From: JAAZMA01 sp036720245
GTDB lineage: Bacteria; Bacillota; Clostridia; Tissierellales; Tepidimicrobiaceae
NCBI GenBank assembly: GCA_036720245.1
Contig: DAIMNI010000062.1
Location: forward strand, 1-13,223
Reading direction: 5' to 3'
Length of the DNA stretch: 13,223 nucleotides
Shown: positions 1-5,578 of the stretch, piece by piece
Numbering within the stretch: position 1 is the first letter of the stretch
Layout of the letters: every line of letters starts with the position of its first letter
Program-made: the position numbers and the translations under genes
The notes under the pieces: generated by a model
Database searches by the model: none
Told to the model about the DNA's origin: nothing
What the model saw: the letters and a program-made list of their open reading frames with translations, nothing else

Positions 1-55
1 ACCCCCGGCACACGGATTAGAAGTCCGTTGCTCTATCCTACTGAGCTATAGGTGC
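1..55 (-). tRNA. tRNA-Arg(UCU), 3' part cut by window edge
   Basis: On the minus strand the 5' acceptor strand GCACCTA, a D-arm with AGCTCAGTAGGATAGAGC, and an anticodon arm ACGGA-CTTCTAA-TCCGT are read in order. The 7-nt loop gives anticodon UCU, which decodes AGA (Arg). The T-arm begins (GGGGGT) and is lost at the window edge, so the 3' acceptor strand and CCA cannot be checked. It lies 59 nt downstream of tRNA-Gly with no promoter in between, so it is most likely co-transcribed from the consensus promoter ahead of tRNA-Gly. Confidence 0.93.
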
Positions 56-114
56 ATATATTGCCAATCCCTATGGGGCACTTCTAATTTATGTCCCAAT
101 AGACATAAGTCTTA
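56..114 (-). other. tRNA-tRNA spacer with small hairpin
   Basis: This is the spacer between tRNA-Gly and tRNA-Arg. It holds a 7-bp perfect inverted repeat, TTATGTC (89-95) with GACATAA (102-108), and a 6-nt loop. No T-tract follows it on the minus strand, so it does not look like a terminator. A processing or folding role in the tRNA precursor is possible but is only inference. Confidence 0.4.
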
Positions 115-188
115 TGGAGCGGGTGAAGGGAATCGAACCCTCGCAGCTGGCTTGGGAAGCCAGTGCTCTACCACTGAGCTACACCCGC
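115..188 (-). tRNA. tRNA-Gly(CCC), complete with encoded CCA
   Basis: The minus strand gives a full cloverleaf. The acceptor strand GCGGGTG (182-188) pairs with CACCCGC (119-125). It has a D-arm AGCTCAGTGGTAGAGC, an anticodon stem CTGGC/GCCAG around loop TTCCCAA (anticodon CCC, codon GGG), and a T-arm GAGGG-TTCGATT-CCCTT. The discriminator U is at 118, followed by a genomically encoded CCA at 115-117. Length is 74 nt including CCA. It is the first gene of a tRNA unit that continues with tRNA-Arg. Confidence 0.96.
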
Positions 189-222
189 AGTAATCCTCCT
201 AGTTTCTTGCTGACAATATAAG

Positions 223-251
223 ATTATAGCAGCTTATTTTATTAATGTCAA
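223..251 (-). promoter_or_regulatory. Consensus sigma-A promoter for the tRNA unit
   Basis: On the minus strand TTGACA (246-251) and TATAAT (223-228) are separated by exactly 17 nt. This is a perfect match to the vegetative sigma-A/sigma-70 consensus in both boxes and in spacing. Transcription should begin near 216, about 28 nt before the mature tRNA-Gly 5' end. The -35 box starts only 7 nt past the yfcE stop codon, with no terminator between, so read-through from rdgB-yfcE could also feed the tRNAs. Confidence 0.92.
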
Positions 252-258
252 TAGTTTT

Positions 259-738
259 TTATTTAATCTCTATAATTTTACCAGATATTTTTTCTCCTAT
301 TTCTATTAGGCCAAAAGTTTTCTTTCCCCTATAGCCTCTAGGGAAAGTTGGACTACCTGGATTCATTACTGTTACACCAGATTCCTCAAAAAATAATGGC
401 ACATGGGTATGTCCAAATAAAGCTAAATCTGCATTTAATTCCATTGCCTTAGAAATAATATTGTCCTCTCCATATCGCACATTATATCTATGACCATGGG
501 TTATAAATATTTTTTTATTCTCTATTGTAATAATTTCATCTTCGTTAAATCCAGGATGAAAATAATCTCCATTGCCTTTTACGATAATAGTCCTAACCCC
601 AATAGATTCTTCTAATTTTATCCCATCTTCTACATAATCCCCTAAATGTATAATTAAATCCGGTTTATCCATATTATTTATTTTATTTATTATGCCCCTA
701 GTACTGCCATGGGTATCACTTATTACAAATATCTTCAT
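259..738 (-). CDS. yfcE: YfcE/MJ0936-family metallophosphoesterase
   Basis: Calcineurin-like phosphodiesterase of the small YfcE family; characterised members hydrolyse artificial phosphodiesters and the natural substrate is unclear. With the start chosen here it has 159 residues, normal for the family. The metal ligands are all visible: D8 and H10 (SDTHG), D34 (HLGD), N56 (KGNGD), H81 (THGH), H110 and H112 (FGHTH). A start three codons upstream (747) is possible. I prefer the third ATG at 738 because the AGAGG Shine-Dalgarno lies 9 nt before it but abuts the first ATG, and because family proteins begin MKI-hydrophobic-SDTHG. It overlaps the 3' end of rdgB by 23 nt, implying translational coupling. 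In Bacillus subtilis the equivalent pair is ysnA-ysnB. No signal peptide; cytoplasmic. Confidence 0.93.
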   Translation of the reverse strand: MKIFVISDTHGSTRGIINKINNMDKPDLIIHLGDYVEDGIKLEESIGVRTIIVKGNGDYFHPGFNEDEIITIENKKIFITHGHRYNVRYGEDNIISKAMELNADLALFGHTHVPLFFEESGVTVMNPGSPTFPRGYRGKKTFGLIEIGEKISGKIIEIK

Positions 739-1351
739 TTGCATCATCCTCTAGTATATTGTTTATCTCTAATTTTAATTTTTCTAATGCTCTACTTCTA
801 TGACTAATTTTATTTTTTAAATCTAAACCTAATTCACCAAAACTTTTATCATAGCCTTCTGGGATAAATAGTGGATCATAGCCAAATCCCATATTTCCAC
901 TTGGCTTCAATGAAATTATCCCATTACATCTACCACTAACTGTTCTAATACTTTTATCTTCCAATACAATAGCTATTACAGTTTCAAAATATGCCTGCCT
1001 TTTGTCTAATGGAACCCCATCTAATTCTTTTAATAATCTTTCGTTGTTTCCATTATAATCATGGTCTCCCCCACCATAATTGGCAGAATGAACTCCTGGT
1101 GCCCCATTTAAATAATCCACAAATAAACCTGTATCATCTGCAATAACTATACCATCTACTTTTTCTGCTAGGGCTTTGGCCTTGATTATTGCATTTTCTT
1201 CTAGGGTATTTCCTGTCTCTTTTATTTCAAAATCTTCTAAACCTAAATCCTTTTTAGTTTTTATATCTATTTCCAAATCCCTAAATATATTTTTTATTTC
1301 CACCATTTTATCGGGATTTCCTGTAGATAGTATTATTTGTCCTTTTCTCAT
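716..1351 (-). CDS. rdgB: RdgB/HAM1 dITP/XTP pyrophosphatase
   Basis: House-cleaning nucleotide pyrophosphatase: it hydrolyses dITP, ITP and XTP to monophosphate plus pyrophosphate, keeping deaminated purines out of DNA and RNA. The 211 residues contain the family signatures in order: STGNPDKMVE (9-18), the EEN triplet (51-53), ADDTGL with D72/D73 (71-76), GAPGVHSANY (83-92), FGYDPLF (156-162) and HRSRA (184-188). The ATG is preceded by AGGTGA at 6 nt. The last ~10 codons (DDANEDICNK) run past the usual family end and contain the start region of yfcE, with which it overlaps. The preceding gene is a GerM-like lipoprotein, separated by a strong terminator. I see no convincing promoter between that terminator and the start. 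Confidence 0.95.
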   Translation of the reverse strand: MRKGQIILSTGNPDKMVEIKNIFRDLEIDIKTKKDLGLEDFEIKETGNTLEENAIIKAKALAEKVDGIVIADDTGLFVDYLNGAPGVHSANYGGGDHDYNGNNERLLKELDGVPLDKRQAYFETVIAIVLEDKSIRTVSGRCNGIISLKPSGNMGFGYDPLFIPEGYDKSFGELGLDLKNKISHRSRALEKLKLEINNILEDDANEDICNK

Positions 1352-1415
1352 AGTATATCACCTGCTAATCTTTTATATTTTATTCTAACAGATTTTCATC
1401 CTTTTTTCTATATTT

Positions 1416-1428
1416 TAAACTGAGTTTA
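1416..1428. repeat. 13-bp palindrome between terminator and rdgB
   Basis: TAAACT and AGTTTA arms (plus-strand TAAACTGAGTTTA) form a perfect odd-centred palindrome just past the T-tract of the gerM-like terminator and 65 nt upstream of rdgB. It could be an operator for rdgB, but such AT-rich palindromes occur by chance in DNA of this composition. Confidence 0.3.
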
Positions 1429-1430
1429 GA

Positions 1431-1469
1431 AAAAAAACTGCGACAGCGGGGACGGTTCTCGCTGTCGCA
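1431..1469 (-). terminator. GC-rich hairpin terminator after the GerMN gene
   Basis: On the minus strand a perfect 10-bp stem TGCGACAGCG/CGCTGTCGCA (1460-1469 and 1439-1448) encloses an 11-nt loop containing AACCGTCCC, followed by GTTTTTTT. The lower stem can extend through the T-tract with one bulged base. It begins 4 nt after the lipoprotein stop codon. The arms are far richer in G+C than the surrounding DNA, and the loop/arm core GGGGACGGT resembles the palindrome at the end of ligA, suggesting a dispersed repeat that serves as a terminator. Confidence 0.9.
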
Positions 1470-1473
1470 AGTT

Positions 1474-2487
1474 TTAATATTCATTGGCAAAGGCTGGAAT
1501 TGTCATATTATATATATCTATACCTAATTCTGCTAAGCTTTTCCCATCTATAAGCAATTCAACCTTTTCTATTTCTCCAAATTCCGATAAAGTTAATCCT
1601 ATATTTTTCATCATACTGCTGTATACTTGGCTATCCTTTGATGGTTCCCCATAGTCAAAGGATATATCTACATATGCTATTCCATCCTTTATATCTATCC
1701 CATGAAAACTCGTTCCATCGGGAATATTAGACTCTAAACCCAAATCCCCTGATGGGCCATCAAATAAGGTTTCCATTGCAGTATATATATTAGGTACTGG
1801 TGCTAATGTAGGTATGGTTACGGGAACAAAGTATTCGTAGTCCTCTTCAAAATGATTCCCCTTATAATAAACTACTGTTTTAGAATTAAAATCATTTACA
1901 TCTCCTACTAGATTTATATTTTCTCTTTTAAAAGGGGTGGAACTATCAGCATTGAATTTGAAACTAGCCATTCCCCCATTTATTAGAAACTCTACTTCAT
2001 TAATAGCCTGAAATTCAGTTAAGGTATATACTATTCCCTTTATTAAATTCTCTTCTTCTTTTTCTGTTTCATAATTCATTATTTCATCTGTAAAATCCAC
2101 CTTGCAAATTCCCGTTTCTTCATTGACAGCCATTCCTCTTATTTCAGTTCCTGCTGGTATTATAGGGCTTAGGCCAGTATACTTTAAGCTTTCCCTTAAT
2201 TCTGCTGTATCAATCATATTATTTAAAGCAGATTTAGCAATTCCCTCTTCCCATGGAATTTTTCTCATTAGTGGGACTAATAATCCTTGTTTATCTCTAA
2301 AATATAATACGGTTTTCCTCATGCCATCATCCTCAGTTATCTCAAAATCATAATCATCGGAGCGTATTATTTCCATTTCATCTTCTTTAGAAAATAGTTT
2401 TTTAAAGCCATCTTTTTTTCTGCAGCCAATGACACTTATGCCCATTATTATTATCAAAACCCACAATAATATTTTTCTATTGTCCAT
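1474..2487 (-). CDS. GerM-like lipoprotein with two GerMN domains
   Basis: Membrane-anchored lipoprotein of 337 residues. The N-terminus is a signal peptide (charged MDNRK, hydrophobic 6-20) with lipobox VIGC; C22 should be lipidated. Two GerMN-type repeats follow, roughly residues 58-175 and 203-322, each with the pattern Val-Tyr/Leu-Tyr strand, an 'IPxGT' turn (IPAGTEI 110-116; IPDGTSF 255-261), a 'V/YVDF/ISF' strand, and a 'LTEFxxIxxVEFLINGG' or 'LSEFGEIEKVELLIDGK' segment. In Bacillus subtilis GerM is a sporulation protein of the forespore-mother cell channel apparatus; that role here is inferred from the family. The Shine-Dalgarno GGGGAGG lies 7 nt before ATG. It sits between a cell-wall amidase and rdgB, a neighbourhood similar to gerM-rph-ysnA-ysnB of B. 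subtilis. It has terminators on both sides, so it is probably a single-gene transcript, although I find only a -10-like TATAAT upstream. Confidence 0.88.
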   Translation of the reverse strand: MDNRKILLWVLIIIMGISVIGCRKKDGFKKLFSKEDEMEIIRSDDYDFEITEDDGMRKTVLYFRDKQGLLVPLMRKIPWEEGIAKSALNNMIDTAELRESLKYTGLSPIIPAGTEIRGMAVNEETGICKVDFTDEIMNYETEKEEENLIKGIVYTLTEFQAINEVEFLINGGMASFKFNADSSTPFKRENINLVGDVNDFNSKTVVYYKGNHFEEDYEYFVPVTIPTLAPVPNIYTAMETLFDGPSGDLGLESNIPDGTSFHGIDIKDGIAYVDISFDYGEPSKDSQVYSSMMKNIGLTLSEFGEIEKVELLIDGKSLAELGIDIYNMTIPAFANEY

Positions 2488-2564
2488 CCTTAAACCTCCC
2501 CATGTTTTTATTACATTATATTAATGGAAAAGTTAGACTATGATTATTTTATTGGTCAAGGCAT

Positions 2565-2596
2565 AAAAATAAGACGACCATTTAGCCAGTCGTCCT
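2565..2596 (-). terminator. Rho-independent terminator after the amidase
   Basis: On the minus strand AGGACGAC (2589-2596) pairs with GTCGTCTT (2571-2578), an 8-bp stem with one G-T pair and a 10-nt loop. It is followed by a short T-rich run (ATTTTTA). It starts 5 nt after the amidase stop codon and separates the amidase from the GerMN gene. Confidence 0.82.
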
Positions 2597-2601
2597 ACTT
2601 T

Positions 2602-4377
2602 TTAATATATTTCAAAATATCTTTCAATCCCTTTTATAATAGATTCTACCATTAGATTTTGGTATTCTTCAGTTTGCAACAATTCCCTTTCTTCTGGGTT
2701 AGTTAAAAAACCTGTTTCTATTAGTAAAGCAGCCATATTTGCATCCCTTATTACAATAGTTTTATCCCTAGGTAACAGGCCTTTATTTTGTGCACCAGTT
2801 CCCCTAGTGATTTCTTCCATCATTATAGTGGCCAAATCTAAAGTTTCTTCTTTTTTTACATTAGCCTTATCTTTAGAATAATATAATATTTGTATACCAC
2901 TTATTTCGCTATTATTCTCAATGGAATTAGAGTGGATACTAATATACAAATCTGCATCTATTTCATTGGCAAGCTTTGCCCTATCAGAATTTGCAGGATA
3001 AGTATCTTCATCTCTAGTCATTACAGTAGTATAACCTTTTTCCTGTAAAGCCTCATTTAGTTTTAAGGATATACCTAAATTTATATCCTTTTCATTAACA
3101 CCGTCTTTAACAGCTCCTGGGTCCTTTCCTCCATGACCAGGGTCAATTACTATGACTCTATCATTGGGATTAATATTACTGTCTCTTTTTAGAGATAGAC
3201 TTATTTCATCATCTCTTGTTCTGGATAATATAGTATATTCAGCACTTCTTAGAAAGTTTATAGTAATATAGGCTTCATTTCCTATTTCTTCAATTGAAAT
3301 ATCTTTAATCAATCCATCGTTTATCTTTACTGTGTCTTCAATTAAATCTATATTTTCAACTGGTAGACTAATAGTCATATCTTTCAAATATTCATCATAT
3401 TGTACATTATAATCTGTAATCTTATTAGCATTAATAGATACTATTCGATTAGGACCTTCCATGGAATAATTTAGTATTTCCCAAATATTATCCTCTGGAG
3501 TAATAATTAATTTGTCCCCATCTTTGTCTATTTTTACCTCTGGACTATTTACCCCATCTTTAATATCTAATACTATACGAACGATCTTGTCATTTGGATT
3601 ATAATTATTATCTGGGCTAAATTGAGATACTCTAACCCTTTTTATAAAGCCTAATTCGTAATCGTATTCAAAATATGTCCCATTTTCTAGTAATGAATCC
3701 TTTATATCTATTATTATTCTATCTGGATTATCTAATCTCATAGTGTTAATAGATATATTTTCTGTATTATATACTACTATGGATTCCCCGCCATTTACCC
3801 ATTCTTTTTGAACATCTTCTACTCTATTTAAATGGGATAAGTCCTCCTCTGGTTCTGGCTCAATTTCTTCTGGCATCTCTTTTGTAGAGGTATTTATGTA
3901 AGGCATTCCCTTTGACTCGTCATACCCAACCTCATAGCCTAAAGTTTCTGATACCATTCTAAAAGGAATCATAGTACTGGCATATTTTTGATTATTTGGA
4001 AATGTAACTAGTTTTGGGGCAAATTTTTTATCTATTTGCTCTTTATCCCCATTTACATAAATTACATCACTATCAATGGGCATTTTTATTTCTTTTCCAT
4101 CCTGAGATATTATAGCCGTTTTAGTTTTTTGATCCCAATCTACCTTTGCACCATAGTTTTCCACAAATCTTATATGAACAAATGTAGTATCCCCATTAAT
4201 ATAACTAGGTGCATCAGCCTTCATAGCTTGTCCATCTACTAATACTGGTGTTTCCCTTACTTCAAAATTGTTACCATTTATTTTTACCATCATACTACTA
4301 GATTTTGCTGCAAATCCTGGTGAGGCAATAAAAACAATGGCTAACAAAAAGGATAGCAAAAATTTCCACCTTTTCAT
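2602..4377 (-). CDS. Secreted N-acetylmuramoyl-L-alanine amidase (CAO-N/AMIN/Amidase_3)
   Basis: Zn-dependent amidase cutting the bond between muramic acid and the L-Ala of the peptide stem in peptidoglycan. Residues 1-24 are a signal peptide (MKRWK, hydrophobic 6-20, cleavage near AAK). Residues ~30-165 resemble the copper-amine-oxidase-like N-terminal domain common in clostridial surface proteins ('FVHIRFVENYGAKVDWD', 'MIPFRMVSETLGYEVGYD'). An acidic Pro/Glu linker (167-179) leads to an AMIN domain (~195-295) and a second AMIN-like beta segment (~300-397). The Amidase_3 domain (408-588) keeps Zn ligands H415 (DPGHGG), E429 (NEKD), H482 (SIHSN) and catalytic E554 (ETGFLTN). The AMIN and N-terminal domains probably target the enzyme to the wall or septum. 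The ATG follows AAAGGGGG at 5 nt. It is a single-gene transcript judging by its promoter and terminator. Its biological role (division, sporulation or turnover) cannot be told from sequence. Confidence 0.93.
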   Translation of the reverse strand: MKRWKFLLSFLLAIVFIASPGFAAKSSSMMVKINGNNFEVRETPVLVDGQAMKADAPSYINGDTTFVHIRFVENYGAKVDWDQKTKTAIISQDGKEIKMPIDSDVIYVNGDKEQIDKKFAPKLVTFPNNQKYASTMIPFRMVSETLGYEVGYDESKGMPYINTSTKEMPEEIEPEPEEDLSHLNRVEDVQKEWVNGGESIVVYNTENISINTMRLDNPDRIIIDIKDSLLENGTYFEYDYELGFIKRVRVSQFSPDNNYNPNDKIVRIVLDIKDGVNSPEVKIDKDGDKLIITPEDNIWEILNYSMEGPNRIVSINANKITDYNVQYDEYLKDMTISLPVENIDLIEDTVKINDGLIKDISIEEIGNEAYITINFLRSAEYTILSRTRDDEISLSLKRDSNINPNDRVIVIDPGHGGKDPGAVKDGVNEKDINLGISLKLNEALQEKGYTTVMTRDEDTYPANSDRAKLANEIDADLYISIHSNSIENNSEISGIQILYYSKDKANVKKEETLDLATIMMEEITRGTGAQNKGLLPRDKTIVIRDANMAALLIETGFLTNPEERELLQTEEYQNLMVESIIKGIERYFEIY

Positions 4378-4395
4378 GAAATCCCCCTTTCTACA

Positions 4396-4407
4396 TATAC
4401 TAGTATA
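4396..4407. repeat. 12-bp palindrome in the amidase leader
   Basis: TATACTAGTATA is a perfect even palindrome lying between the predicted -10 box and the ribosome binding site of the amidase gene, about 20 nt into the transcript. Position and symmetry fit a repressor operator; no known motif is matched, so this remains a guess. Confidence 0.3.
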
Positions 4408-4427
4408 ATTTTAACTCTCTTAATCTA

Positions 4428-4457
4428 TTTATATCACTTACCCCAATATTATGTCAA
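4428..4457 (-). promoter_or_regulatory. Sigma-A promoter of the amidase gene
   Basis: On the minus strand a perfect -35 TTGACA (4452-4457) is followed after 18 nt by TATAAA (4428-4433), or after 17 nt by ATATAA. Start of transcription would be near 4421, giving a leader of about 44 nt. No terminator is apparent between the upstream AIR-synthase-like gene and this promoter, so read-through is possible. Confidence 0.72.
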
Positions 4458-4495
4458 TGAAATAGAATTTTTGTAATGATAATGTAATATTTCCT

Positions 4496-5485
4496 CTAAA
4501 ATTGCAAGGCTTTATACAATTCATCACTTCCAGGGGATGGTATATTTTCTACTACCTCATTTTTCTCTATAAATACGCCCTTTTCAATTACCTCTCCAAT
4601 AACAGTTATATTTATATTTTCCTTTGCTAATTTCCTTTGCATTTCAGGTATTTTATCTTCCTTTGCAATCACTAGCATAGAGCCACTAGATATTAATTTA
4701 TAAGGGTCTATATTTAATATGGAGGAAATTTTTCGAGTAACTTCTTTCATTGGAATTAGTTCTTCATAAACTTTTATTCCCTTATTTGTAGCTATAGCAC
4801 TTTCCCATACTGCCCCTAATATACCTCCTTCAGTTATATCATGCATATAATTTACACCAATTTTTCCAAGTATAGTCCCTTCTTTTACTGCAGAAACTAA
4901 TTTGCCCATATTTTGGGCCTCTATTATTTCATCTTTTGAAATTTTCCCTTCTAGATAATCTTCCAATTCCTTGGCAATAATGGAAGTACCTTCTATTGCT
5001 GCATATTTTGTAATTAAAACCTTATCTCCTACACTAATCTCATTTATGTCTAATATATTTTCTTTCCTTTGTTTTCCCACTACAGTAGTTGATATTACTA
5101 CTCTATTTACTGCATCAGTAATCTCCGTATGTCCACCCATTATTTCTATATTTAATTCCTTTGAAGCAATACCTGCTTCCTTCATAATTGTTTCTATATC
5201 TTCTTCCGTAGTATTAGGTGGTGCTAATATAGTTAATAAGGCACCTATAGGTTCTGCACCAGAACTAGCTACATCATTGCAAGAGATATATATGGCAAGT
5301 TTTCCAATATCTTTGATTGCACCTGTAATTGGATCTGTAGACATTATACAGACCTCTTCTCCAAAATCTATTATGGCATTGTCTTCCCCTATGCCAGAGC
5401 CTACTAAGATTTCTTTTCTTTTATTTTTTATATTATCAAATACTATTTTTTCCAATACTTCATTTGGTAATTTTCCTATTTCCAT
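4496..5485 (-). CDS. AIR synthase/HypE-like (PurM-like) protein
   Basis: Member of the PurM/HypE/SelD/ThiL ATP-binding superfamily, nearest by eye to 'AIR synthase-related' HypE-like proteins; substrate unknown. With the start chosen it has 329 residues. The N-domain (~25-140) carries GSGIGEDNAIID (29-40, ATP-binding GED motif), STDP (49-52), NDVASSGAEP (70-79) and GGHTEI (117-122). The C-domain (~150-305) carries DITEGGILGAVWE (216-228) and an ISSGS turn (265-269). True HypE ends in a Pro-Arg-Ile-Cys tail; this protein ends ...DELYKALQF with no cysteine, so a hydrogenase-maturation cyanation role is unlikely, and no hyp genes are nearby. An upstream in-frame ATG at 5518 exists, but AAGGGAGG at 7 nt before the ATG at 5485 decides the start. 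It follows gatB after 93 nt. Confidence 0.85.
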   Translation of the reverse strand: MEIGKLPNEVLEKIVFDNIKNKRKEILVGSGIGEDNAIIDFGEEVCIMSTDPITGAIKDIGKLAIYISCNDVASSGAEPIGALLTILAPPNTTEEDIETIMKEAGIASKELNIEIMGGHTEITDAVNRVVISTTVVGKQRKENILDINEISVGDKVLITKYAAIEGTSIIAKELEDYLEGKISKDEIIEAQNMGKLVSAVKEGTILGKIGVNYMHDITEGGILGAVWESAIATNKGIKVYEELIPMKEVTRKISSILNIDPYKLISSGSMLVIAKEDKIPEMQRKLAKENINITVIGEVIEKGVFIEKNEVVENIPSPGSDELYKALQF

Positions 5486-5516
5486 TATACAGCCTCCCTT
5501 TATTTCTACTAGATAC

Positions 5517-5522
5517 ATTATA
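5517..5522 (-). promoter_or_regulatory. Possible -10 box for the AIR-synthase-like gene
   Basis: A perfect TATAAT lies on the minus strand 31 nt upstream of the ATG at 5485, placing a start of transcription near 5510 with a short leader that contains the ribosome binding site. The corresponding -35 position reads TATTAA, a poor match. The promoter would therefore be weak or activator-dependent. Confidence 0.4.
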
Positions 5523-5543
5523 ACAGAAATAAAAGAGTTTTAA

Positions 5544-5560
5544 TACACTAGGGGTACACT
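5544..5560. repeat. Direct repeat TACACT with 11-bp period
   Basis: TACACT occurs at 5544-5549 and again at 5555-5560, separated by 5 nt. The pair overlaps and lies just upstream of the -35 position of the possible promoter for the AIR-synthase-like gene. An 11-bp period puts both on one face of the helix, as in tandem response-regulator boxes. With only two copies it may be chance. Confidence 0.3.
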
Positions 5561-5578
5561 TTTATATTCACCTATAAT

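Noticed and set aside
56..114. Terminator between the two tRNA genes
   Set aside because: The 7-bp hairpin has no T-run downstream on the minus strand, and the spacing fits co-transcribed tRNAs.
2515..2520. TATAAT upstream of the GerMN gene as a sigma-A promoter
   Set aside because: The -10 is perfect but the -35 position reads TCATAG, nearly unlike TTGACA. A nearby CATAGTCT resembles a sigma-E -10 only loosely, with no matching -35. I could not support either enough to list as a feature.
4971..5543. 190-codon open frame on the plus strand opposite the AIR-synthase-like gene
   Set aside because: It is antisense to a clear PurM-family gene, has no ribosome binding site or recognisable domain, and its composition is that of reversed Ile/Lys-rich codons. 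The same applies to the other plus-strand frames inside gatB, gatA, ligA, pcrA, the amidase, the GerMN gene and rdgB.
5519..5578. Terminator after gatB
   Set aside because: GTGTAC...GTGTAT on the minus strand does not form a continuous stem and no T-tract follows, so I see only the TACACT direct repeat.
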